A model generated the notes under the pieces. It worked only from the letters and a program-made list of their open reading frames with translations. It did not search any database and had not been told where the DNA came from. From JBBSHJ01 sp038253135 (GTDB lineage Bacteria; Actinomycetota; Actinomycetes; Mycobacteriales; QHCD01), in assembly GCA_038253135.1 (NCBI GenBank), contig JBBSHJ010000131.1, positions 1 to 7,622 on the forward strand: 7,622 nt of DNA, written 5' to 3'. A program made the position numbers and the translations under genes. Below, one piece after another: positions 1-5,348 of the stretch (positions are counted from its first letter, which is position 1; every line of letters starts with the position of its first letter).

Positions 1-291
1 GTCCGCGCCGACAGTACGACCCGCAACAAGCGCCGCGCGGCCGCGCTGGCCCGGTCCTACGACTCGCTCGAGGAGCGCATCGCGGCACTGCGCGAGAAGG
101 AGGAGCTCGACGCGATCCGCCCCGACCTCGACGGCAACGAGATCATGTCGATCCTCGGGATCCCGTCGGGCCCGTTCGTCGGCAGGGCCTACAAGCACCT
201 GCTCGCGCTGCGGATGGAACGTGGCCCGATGCCGCACGACGAGGCCGTGGCCGAGCTCCGCCGCTTCGCCGCGGACAACCACATGGAGTGA
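1..291 (+). CDS. cca: CCA tRNA nucleotidyltransferase, C-terminal fragment (5' end outside window)
   Basis: Frame 1 is open from the left edge to a TGA at 289-291, giving the last 96 residues. The fragment starts VRADSTTRNKRRA, continues through YDSLEERIAALREKEELD and IRPDLDGNEIMSILGI, and then has an RAYKHLLALRMERGP helix. I recognise this from memory as the C-terminal tail of the actinobacterial CCA-adding enzyme (poly(A) polymerase/HD-domain type, called PcnA in mycobacteria). The enzyme adds or repairs the 3' CCA end of tRNAs in the cytoplasm; the catalytic head domain is outside the window. The tail helps bind tRNA in this family (known of the family, not visible here). The final residues HME and the stop codon lie inside copy 1 of a 16-bp tandem repeat, so repeat expansion begins right at the end of the gene. 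A converging YCII gene ends 135 bp downstream. Confidence 0.85.
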   Translation, partial: VRADSTTRNKRRAAALARSYDSLEERIAALREKEELDAIRPDLDGNEIMSILGIPSGPFVGRAYKHLLALRMERGPMPHDEAVAELRRFAADNHME

Positions 292-408
292 AAGGCACAT
301 GGGGTGAAAGGCACATGGGGTGAAAGGCACACGGGCTGAGCGGGAAACGGGCTGAGCGGGACACGGGCCGAGCGGGAAACGGGCTGAGCGGGACACGGGC
401 CGAGAGGA
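281..408. repeat. Eight-copy 16-bp tandem repeat with G-quadruplex pattern
   Basis: Eight consecutive 16-bp units start at 281, 297, 313, 329, 345, 361, 377 and 393. Copies 1-3 are of the type ACATGGGGTGAAAGGC; copies 4-8 are of the type ACACGGGCTGAGCGGG. In the second block, units beginning ACAC alternate with units beginning AAAC, giving a 32-bp higher-order period. Copy 1 contains the stop codon of the CCA gene. Copies 4-8 supply nine GGG runs between 333 and 399, separated alternately by 6 and 4 nt, which fits the usual G3-N1-7 quadruplex rule. No gene is supported here; the block fills the gap between two converging genes. Confidence 0.93.
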
Positions 409-425
409 CCCGGCGCAGGGCCGGT

Positions 426-782
426 CTAATCGTCGAGGAGTGGCCGCAGCTCGAGCGAGCCGCCCGCCGCCATCGGATGCGCGGCCGCGACCCGGATCGC
501 CTCCGTCAGGCCCGGGCAGTTGAGGATGTCGAAGCCGGCGATCTGCTCGGCCGCCTCGGCGAAGGGTCCCTCGGTCACGAGCACCTTGCCGTTGCGGCGG
601 CGTACCGTCGTCGCCGCCGTGGCCGGAGCGAGCACGTTGCCCTGCTCGCGGGTGCCGGTGCGCGTGGTCTCCTGCACCCAGTCCTCGATCGGCATGGTGC
701 CGTCGGTAGGCATCGTGCCCTCGCTTGACCCGACCTCGCCGGGCCTGTCCTTGTTGGTCGTGACCAGCATCAGGTAACGCAT
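426..782 (-). CDS. YCII / DGPF-domain protein
   Basis: This 118-residue protein begins MRYLMLVTT, the usual first beta strand of the YCII (YciI-like, DGPF) family. It has the family signature near residues 70-76 (TEGPFAE, here TEGPF in place of DGPF), followed by AEQIAGFDIL, a helix GLTEAIRVAAAHP and a final strand GGSLELRPL. YCII folds are small ferredoxin-like dimers; their biochemical role is mostly unknown. In actinobacteria many DGPF genes sit next to ECF42-type sigma factors, but none lies beside this one. The ATG at 782 is preceded by GAGGAG 5 nt upstream. A longer reading of the frame to 1400 runs across the divergent nuclease gene and is not credible. The internal repeat GTMPTDGTMPI (residues 22-32) looks like a short local duplication. 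The gene converges on the CCA gene and is divergent from the EEP gene. Confidence 0.82.
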   Translation of the reverse strand: MRYLMLVTTNKDRPGEVGSSEGTMPTDGTMPIEDWVQETTRTGTREQGNVLAPATAATTVRRRNGKVLVTEGPFAEAAEQIAGFDILNCPGLTEAIRVAAAHPMAAGGSLELRPLLDD

Positions 783-809
783 CGCATCTCCTCGACAGGA
801 TCGACAAGG

Positions 810-821
810 CCCGCATGCGGG
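810..821. promoter_or_regulatory. 12-bp perfect palindrome upstream of the YCII gene
   Basis: CCCGCATGCGGG reads the same on both strands. It is centred 33 bp upstream of the YCII start codon and about 150 bp upstream of the divergent nuclease start. With a one-base bulge the symmetry extends to 808-824. It could be an operator for the YCII gene or a 5'-leader hairpin. No clear -35/-10 pair is visible beside it, and in GC-rich DNA such short palindromes also arise by chance. Confidence 0.25.
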
Positions 822-962
822 GCCGCTTGCCAGGGTGACGGCCCGCGGGTGGCGCGGTTCGACATTCTGCTCCCGGAAACGGCGCCGCACTCTGGCCCCG
901 CCGGTGCCGGTACGGCGCCCCTGACGCCCTGACGGCCGGCGGCCGGGTCGGCGTACGACAGG

Positions 963-1808
963 ATGGCAGCGATGACCCTGCGAGCGATGACCTACAACCT
1001 GAAGAACGCCAGCGACGACGATTTCCCGCCGTGGGAAGGCCGCCGGCCGCTGATCGCGGAGCTGATCGAGCGGCACCGGCCGCACATCTTCGGGACCCAG
1101 GAGGGCCATTACCGGCAGATCCGCGCGGTGGCCGGCGATCCGTCTCCCGCCTACGAGTGGATCGGGATTGGCCGGCACGGCGGCAGCCGCAGCGAGTTCA
1201 ACGCGATCGTCTTCGATCCGTGCGTCGCCGAGCCGATCGAGTGGGACAACTTCTGGCTGTCGGAGACTCCGGACGCGGTCGGGTCCAAGACGCCGGCGTG
1301 GGATCACGACGTCGTGCGGATGGCGACGTGGGCCCGGTTCGCGGTGACGCTGGACGGCGTACGCCGCGAGCTCGTCTGGCTGAACACGCATCTCGATCAC
1401 CGCTCGGAGATCGCCCGGCGGCGCGGTGCCGCGTTGATCGTGGAGCGACTGAGCGAGGTCGACGGCCCGGTGGTGATCAGCGGCGATTTCAACACGGGGC
1501 CGGATTCACCGGTGCTGCAGGTCTTTGCCGACGCCGGCTACGCGGACACGTTCACCGTCTCGCGCACGCCGCCGCCCCAGACCGGAACCTGCCTGGACGG
1601 CACGGATTCCTTTGCGGACACCGATTCCGCCAGCGCCGGCAAGAAGATCGACTTCCTGCTGGTCGGGGGCGGCATCGAGGTGGTGTCGGTCGCCGTGGAT
1701 GCGGGGAAGGTCGATGGGCGGGGGCCATCGGATCACGCGGCGGTGCTTGCCGAGCTCGACCTTCCCGGCCGGCCGGCCCGCGCGGCCAGTGCCGCGATCA
1801 CGAGGTAA
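963..1808 (+). CDS. Endonuclease/exonuclease/phosphatase (EEP) family hydrolase
   Basis: This 281-residue protein carries the full EEP metal-dependent phosphodiesterase signature: TYNLKN (N12), GTQEGH (E47, metal ligand), WLNTHLDH (N141, H143), SGDFNT (D175, N177), KKIDFLL (D230) and the final PSDH (D257, H258, general base pair). FWLSETPD at 97-104 followed by GSKTP fits a cytoplasmic EEP subgroup of unknown substrate. There is no signal peptide or membrane segment. The reaction is cleavage of a phosphoester bond, but nucleic acid, phospholipid and inositol phosphate substrates cannot be told apart from sequence. ATG at 963 has little ribosome-binding sequence; ATG at 972 (M4) has AGGATGG five nt upstream and may be the true start. 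The 3' end overlaps the convergent MFS gene by 76 bp, and residues 267-281 (a Pro/Ala/Arg tail) lie wholly in that overlap. Confidence 0.88.
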   Translation: MAAMTLRAMTYNLKNASDDDFPPWEGRRPLIAELIERHRPHIFGTQEGHYRQIRAVAGDPSPAYEWIGIGRHGGSRSEFNAIVFDPCVAEPIEWDNFWLSETPDAVGSKTPAWDHDVVRMATWARFAVTLDGVRRELVWLNTHLDHRSEIARRRGAALIVERLSEVDGPVVISGDFNTGPDSPVLQVFADAGYADTFTVSRTPPPQTGTCLDGTDSFADTDSASAGKKIDFLLVGGGIEVVSVAVDAGKVDGRGPSDHAAVLAELDLPGRPARAASAAITR

Positions 1809-3106
1809 CCCACACCGACCGCGATGATCATGCCCGGCGCGTGCCCGTCGTCGGGCAGCGCGACGATGCCAATCGCGGCCGCGACGACGTACATCACGTT
1901 GAAGAGCGTGTCGTAGACGGAGAACACGCGGCCGCGATACTCGTCGTCGACCTCCCGCTGGCAGGTCGTGTCGACGGCGATCTTGATGCCCTGGGCGGCG
2001 AAACCGAGCGTGCAGCCGGCGGCCAGCAGCGCGGGCATCCGGAACGGCAGGCCGAGGCTCACCTCGAGCACCGCGGAGCCGACGAGCAGCCAGAGCAGGA
2101 AGGCGCGGGTTCCGATCCGGGTGGTGACCGGGGGCGTGGCGATAGAGGCCAGCAGCGCACCGATAGCCCCGGCGGCGACGAGCTGTGAGAGGCCGGTGAG
2201 ACCGGCACGGAAGAAGCCGTCGGTGTGGAAGTAGTTGCGGTACAGCAGGACCGCGATGACGGTCGTCATGCCGTACAGCAGGCGATGCCCGGTCATGGCG
2301 GTCAGCGCGGCGGCGGCCTGACGCCGCTCGCGCACGTGTCGTACGCCGTCCCGCAGGCCGGCCGCGACCACACGGACGGACTCCCGGCCGACCCGCTGGG
2401 CAGCGGTCGGTCCCAGTGCAGCCTGGTCGAAGCCGGCGGCGGCCGCAGCCGACGCGGCGTACCCGAGCGCTGCCGACGCGGCCACGACCGCGTAGGCGTG
2501 GTCACCCTCGCCGAGGGGGCTTCGCAGGGCGATCGCGACGGCCGCTCCGACCGTGCCGGCGACCGTGCCCAGCGTCGTGGACAGCGCGTTGGCGGTGACG
2601 AAGCGGCCGGGGTCGGCGACCACGGACGGCAGCGCGGCGGACAGGCCGGCGTTGACGAACCGGCTGATCGAGATGGTCAGCAACGCCGTTGGATAGAGCG
2701 CGTAGCCGCCGATCCCGGCCGCGACCTCGCCGGCCACCGCAAGGACCAGGGCGGTGCGGAGCAGGTCGGCCGTCACAAGGATGCGTTGCCGGCTCCAGCG
2801 ATCGAGCAGGATGCCGGCGAACGGGCCGACAAGGGAGTAGGGCAGCAACAACACGGCGAGTGCGGTGGCGAGCTGCTGGGCCGCGGCCGCACGCTCGGGA
2901 TTGAAGAGCACCGCACCGGCCAGGCTGGCCTGGAAGACGCCGTCCGCCCACTGGCTGGTCAGCCGCGTGGTCAGCAGCCGGCGAAAGCCGGGCTCGGCGC
3001 CGCGCAGCAGCGCGGCCAGGTCACGGCGGGTCGGGCGCGGCCCGGCCGGCGCCCTGTCGCCCGGCACCCGGCCGGCCGCCTCGGTCGATGTGGACGTGGG
3101 CGGCAC
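1733..3106 (-). CDS. MFS exporter (EntS/MFS_3-like)
   Basis: From GTG at 3106 this gives 457 residues with about twelve hydrophobic segments. An RLTSQWADGVFQ entry to TM1 is followed by the TM2-3 loop signature GILLDRWSRQR (about residues 98-108), the classic MFS motif A, and the mid-protein cytoplasmic stretch RDGVRHVRERRQ. It is probably a proton-driven inner-membrane exporter; the substrate is unknown. The frame stays open to a TTG at 3202, but those extra 32 residues are Pro/Arg-rich and a plausible promoter covers them, so I prefer GTG 3106 or GTG 3067. Neither has a convincing ribosome-binding site. The gene follows the ArsR-type regulator in the same direction (127-bp gap from GTG 3106), so it may share its transcript in part. 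Its TGA stop (1733-1735) is antisense to catalytic codons of the EEP gene. Confidence 0.85.
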   Translation of the reverse strand: MPPTSTSTEAAGRVPGDRAPAGPRPTRRDLAALLRGAEPGFRRLLTTRLTSQWADGVFQASLAGAVLFNPERAAAAQQLATALAVLLLPYSLVGPFAGILLDRWSRQRILVTADLLRTALVLAVAGEVAAGIGGYALYPTALLTISISRFVNAGLSAALPSVVADPGRFVTANALSTTLGTVAGTVGAAVAIALRSPLGEGDHAYAVVAASAALGYAASAAAAAGFDQAALGPTAAQRVGRESVRVVAAGLRDGVRHVRERRQAAAALTAMTGHRLLYGMTTVIAVLLYRNYFHTDGFFRAGLTGLSQLVAAGAIGALLASIATPPVTTRIGTRAFLLWLLVGSAVLEVSLGLPFRMPALLAAGCTLGFAAQGIKIAVDTTCQREVDDEYRGRVFSVYDTLFNVMYVVAAAIGIVALPDDGHAPGMIIAVGVGYLVIAALAARAGRPGRSSSASTAA

Positions 3107-3172
3107 GACGCAGAGGCTACGTCGTACCCGGTCCGGCCCCCGTCCGGCGGCCCGCGGGCGCGGTGGACTCAG

Positions 3173-3202
3173 CGGATATTTCGGCTCGAGAATCCGGTCC
3201 AA
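3173..3202 (-). promoter_or_regulatory. Possible promoter of the first MFS gene
   Basis: On the minus strand TTGGAC (3202-3197) is followed, after 18 nt, by TATCCG (3178-3173), a weak match to a housekeeping -35/-10 pair. Transcription would begin near 3166, upstream of GTG 3106 but downstream of TTG 3202, which argues against the longest reading of the protein. The match is modest and made by eye. Confidence 0.28.
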
Positions 3203-3233
3203 ACCACCACTCGGCCCTCGGTGTGCGCTCGGG

Positions 3234-3779
3234 TCACTCCGGCAGTGGCTGGACGTGCACGCTCATCAGGTAGGTCGTGCGGGGCGCGCCCGGATCCTTG
3301 GCCGTGTGGGCTTTGCCGCGCGCGTTCCACCGCATGAGCAGGGCCTGGATCTCTTCCGCCATCTGCGCGACCTCCTCGGGAGAGAGGTGCGCGGTGATGT
3401 CGTTGGCGTGGTGGAAGCCGGATCGGGCCCGGGTGAGGTAGGCATCGAGCACCTCGTGAGCGTGCCGCCTTCCGGCTTCGCGGTAGGCGGGAGTGCCGGC
3501 CACCGCCGGGTCGATCTCGAATCCCATGGTGCTGGCGGGCCGCCACACTCGGTCGCGCTTGTCGCGCGCGCGCTCCGGCGCCTCCTCGATCAGCCCGTGT
3601 CTCGCCATCAGCCGCAGGTGAAAGCTGATCTGGTTCGCGGGCACGTCGAGCTCGCGCGCGAGGTCAGCCGCGCGCGCGAATTCGCGCGCGTAGAGCGCGT
3701 AGAAGAGCCGCGCGCGGAGCGGGTGCGCCATGGCCTTGAGCACCTGCGGCTCGGTGACGGTCACGACCTGCATCGGCAT
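3234..3779 (-). CDS. ArsR-type winged-helix transcriptional regulator
   Basis: This is a 181-residue protein. Residues 8-75 form a winged helix-turn-helix of the ArsR/HTH_20 type: KAMAHPLRARLFYAL, then AADLARELDVPANQISFHLRLMARHGLIEEA (recognition helix about 47-60), then a wing ending RVWRPA. Residues 95-155 form a helical C-terminal region suited to ligand binding or dimerisation, ending with a strand TTYLMSVHVQPLP. It has no cysteine, so it lacks the CxC-type metal sites of classical ArsR/SmtB sensors; a small-molecule ligand is more likely (inference). It is divergent from one MFS exporter and upstream of another on its own strand, the usual arrangement of a local efflux repressor. ATG 3779 has AGG seven nt upstream; ATG 3773 is an alternative. 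Its coding sequence contains long CG runs and a 20-bp perfect palindrome. Confidence 0.87.
   Translation of the reverse strand: MPMQVVTVTEPQVLKAMAHPLRARLFYALYAREFARAADLARELDVPANQISFHLRLMARHGLIEEAPERARDKRDRVWRPASTMGFEIDPAVAGTPAYREAGRRHAHEVLDAYLTRARSGFHHANDITAHLSPEEVAQMAEEIQALLMRWNARGKAHTAKDPGAPRTTYLMSVHVQPLPE
3671..3690. repeat. 20-bp perfect palindrome of alternating CG around GAATTC
   Basis: The sequence is (CG)4-AATT-(CG)4, symmetric about 3680/3681, and lies within codons 30-37 of the ArsR-type gene. Further alternating CG runs occur at 3561-3573, a 12-bp palindrome lies at 3651-3662, and more CG runs extend to about 3720. Alternating CG favours left-handed Z-DNA or cruciform extrusion. 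The codons read Ala-Arg-Glu-Phe-Ala-Arg-Ala, so part of the pattern follows from repeated GCG/CGC codons. Confidence 0.9.
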
Positions 3780-3799
3780 GGACGGAGCCTATCAACTCT

Positions 3800-3855
3800 G
3801 CACCAAAAAGTGCGCACTGATTATTGCGCAATATAAGATGCGCACACTAAGGTGC
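3800..3855. promoter_or_regulatory. Nested dyad operator between regulator and second MFS gene
   Basis: The structure is GCACC-N5-GTGCGCA-N5-TATTGCGCAATA-N5-TGCGCAC-N5-GGTGC. All five elements are symmetric about 3827/3828, and every spacer is 5 bp. Read as direct repeats, TGCGCA occurs at 3811, 3825 and 3839, with TGCGAA at 3853, exactly 14 bp apart. The segment is AT-rich between the cores, unlike the surrounding genes. It overlaps the predicted -10 boxes of both divergent genes, so a protein bound at the centre should block both. The adjacent ArsR-type protein is the natural candidate ligand; that assignment is inference from position. Confidence 0.75.
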
Positions 3856-3858
3856 GAA
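3830..3858 (-). promoter_or_regulatory. Predicted promoter of the ArsR-type regulator
   Basis: On the minus strand TTCGCA (3858-3853) and TATATT (3835-3830) are separated by 17 nt. The -10 box matches the TATAAT consensus at 5 of 6 positions and the -35 matches TTGACA at 4 of 6. Transcription would start near 3823, leaving a leader of about 44 nt. Both boxes lie within or at the edge of the nested dyad, which predicts autoregulation. Confidence 0.5.
3832..3837 (+). promoter_or_regulatory. Predicted -10 box of the second MFS gene
   Basis: TATAAG lies 35 nt upstream of ATG 3873, between the central and right-hand TGCGCA cores. No good -35 box is found 16-18 nt upstream, where the sequence is the left TGCGCA core. 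An alternative pair is TTGCGC (3824-3829) with TAAGGT (3848-3853), 18 nt apart. Either choice puts the promoter inside the operator. Confidence 0.4.
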
Positions 3859-3872
3859 ACATCGGAGGCCGC

Positions 3873-5162
3873 ATGCGAGTACCCGCGCTCTGGCGCAACC
3901 GGGACTTCACCGTGCTGTGGAGCGGCCGGGCGGTCTCGGAGCTGGGCTCTGCGATGTCGTTCGTGGCGTTGCCCTTGCTGACGCTGACGGTCGGCTCACC
4001 GACCGACGCCGGACTCGTGCTGGCGACGGCGACGATCGGTCAGCTCGTGGTCGCGCTGTACGCCGGGGCGGTGACCGACCGGGTCAGCCGACGGCTGGCC
4101 ATGACGGCAAGCGTGCTGGTACGTGCCGTCGGATACGGCTCGCTCGCTGCGGCGTCCGCGACCGGCGCGATCACGCTCGGGCAGCTCTACGCGGTCGCGG
4201 CGATCGTCGGGCTCGCCGGGCCGTTCTTCTCGGCCGCCGAGACCGCGGCCATCCGGGCCGTCGTACCACCCGAGCAGCTGCCCTCCGCGTATTCGCAGAA
4301 TCAGGTGCGCAGCATGACGGCCGAGCTTTCCGGTGCCCCGGTCGGTGGCGCGCTGTACGGCGTCAGCCACGCCTTGCCGTTCGCTGCCGACGCTGCCAGC
4401 TTCGTGGTCGAGGCGGTCGCGTTGCGGTCGATCCGCGCCGACCTCGCGGCGCCCGGGCGCTCGGAGCGCCGAGCGGTATGGCACGACATCGGCGGCGGCC
4501 TGAGCTTCATCTGGCGCCACCCGTTCCTGCGGGTCACCCTGCTCGCCGGCGGCGTCATCAACTTCGCGGCGCTGTGGCCGGTCCTGCTCCTGACGCTGCA
4601 CGACCGGCATATCGCTCCCTCGCTGATCGGTGCCACCCTCTCGGCCCTGACCGTTGCCGGCCTCATCGGCGCGCTCGCCGCGCCCGTTGTGACGAAGCGT
4701 GTCGCTCCGGGGCGGATCATCATCGCCGCGAGCTGGGTGCTCGTCGGCACCCTCGCGGTGATGACCGTCGCGTCATCCACCCTTCTCATGCTGGCGGCGC
4801 TGATCGCCGGGGTCACCGTGGTGCCGGCTATCGGCATCCTGCTGTCCAGCTATGAGACCGCCGTGACGCCGAACGAGATGATCGGCCGCGTCAGCGCGGC
4901 CGGGTCTTTCCTCGCGACGGCGGCGATTCCGGCCGGACAAGCCGTCGGCGGAGCTCTGTACGCCGCCGGCGGTCCGCGCCTGGCCTTCGCCGTCTTCGGC
5001 TCGGCGGTACTGGTGGGGGCTCTGCTGCTGACCGGCAGCAACGCTGTGCGCGAGATCCGACCCGGTGATGCGCCGGCGCCCGAGACCGCTGCCGAAACCG
5101 TGACGGTCTCCCAGGCGCAGGGCGCCCGGATCGGGAATCCGCCTACCGGTAGCCGGCCATGA
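3873..5162 (+). CDS. MFS exporter (EntS/MFS_3-like), divergent from ArsR-type regulator
   Basis: This 429-residue protein begins MRVPALWRNRDFTVLWSGRAVS, a typical N-terminus for EntS-like MFS exporters. It has motif A GAVTDRVSRR at residues 65-74, about twelve hydrophobic segments, a central cytoplasmic stretch SFIWRHPFLR before TM7, and a hydrophilic 40-residue tail. It is probably an inner-membrane proton antiporter for a drug, siderophore or other small molecule; the substrate cannot be read from sequence. ATG 3873 is preceded by GGAGG (3864-3868). The in-frame GTG at 3852 lies inside the operator and has no ribosome-binding site, so it is rejected. The divergent regulator and shared operator indicate repression released by the exported compound or a relative of it (inference). 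A hairpin follows 10 nt after the stop. Confidence 0.87.
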   Translation: MRVPALWRNRDFTVLWSGRAVSELGSAMSFVALPLLTLTVGSPTDAGLVLATATIGQLVVALYAGAVTDRVSRRLAMTASVLVRAVGYGSLAAASATGAITLGQLYAVAAIVGLAGPFFSAAETAAIRAVVPPEQLPSAYSQNQVRSMTAELSGAPVGGALYGVSHALPFAADAASFVVEAVALRSIRADLAAPGRSERRAVWHDIGGGLSFIWRHPFLRVTLLAGGVINFAALWPVLLLTLHDRHIAPSLIGATLSALTVAGLIGALAAPVVTKRVAPGRIIIAASWVLVGTLAVMTVASSTLLMLAALIAGVTVVPAIGILLSSYETAVTPNEMIGRVSAAGSFLATAAIPAGQAVGGALYAAGGPRLAFAVFGSAVLVGALLLTGSNAVREIRPGDAPAPETAAETVTVSQAQGARIGNPPTGSRP

Positions 5163-5348
5163 GCAGGTGCGACCGATCCGACCGATGGATCGGCCCGGGG
5201 AAACGCGTGGGGTGGGGCTTCAGCTCGAGCACCGGTGGGCGTTGACCGGGTCGAGACCCTCGGCCCTCATGTCCGGTGCGATGCGCGGGCACCCATAGGC
5301 TCCCCAATAGGTTGTAGAGAAACGGCGAGACATCGACAGGGAGCGGTG
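5163..5348. other. 186-bp intergenic region upstream of yqgE
   Basis: Apart from the hairpin at 5173-5193 and the ribosome-binding site AGGGAG at 5338-5343, I see no gene here. TTGACC at 5242-5247 resembles a -35 box, and TAGGCT (5296-5301) and TAGGTT (5308-5313) resemble -10 boxes, but none are correctly spaced. The yqgE promoter is probably here but cannot be placed. Confidence 0.4.
5173..5193 (+). terminator. Hairpin after the second MFS gene
   Basis: CCGATCC (5173-5179) pairs with GGATCGG (5187-5193) across a 7-nt loop, beginning 10 nt after the MFS stop. There is no T run behind it, which is common for actinobacterial terminators but makes the call weaker. The left half also contains a 9-bp imperfect direct repeat, GACCGATCC followed by GACCGATGG. 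Confidence 0.4.

Noticed and set aside
281..408. CRISPR array
   Set aside because: The units abut with no unique spacers and are only 16 bp long, so this is a plain tandem repeat.
857..895. GGTTCGAC followed by paired GC stretches, reminiscent of a tRNA T-arm
   Set aside because: No acceptor, D or anticodon stems can be drawn around it.
783..1400. N-terminal extension of the YCII frame on the minus strand (to 324 residues)
   Set aside because: It is antisense to the EEP gene, rich in Arg/Pro/Gly without domain features, while the family start with a good ribosome-binding site lies at 782.
1031..2188. Long plus-strand reading frame across the EEP gene and into the MFS gene
   Set aside because: It is a shadow frame of GC-rich genes: Arg/Gly/Asp-rich with no recognisable fold, and it spans two real genes of opposite direction.
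2225..3337. Long plus-strand frame antisense to the first MFS gene
   Set aside because: The composition (Gln/Gly/Arg/Asp-rich) is typical of the antisense of GC-rich membrane protein genes; no domain is visible.
3852..3872. GTG start at 3852 for the second MFS gene
   Set aside because: It lies within the operator with no ribosome-binding site, while GGAGG precedes ATG 3873 and the protein then begins as expected.
5143..5152. 10-bp palindrome CTACCGGTAG near the end of the second MFS gene
   Set aside because: It is short, within coding sequence, and has no partner or promoter nearby; chance is sufficient.
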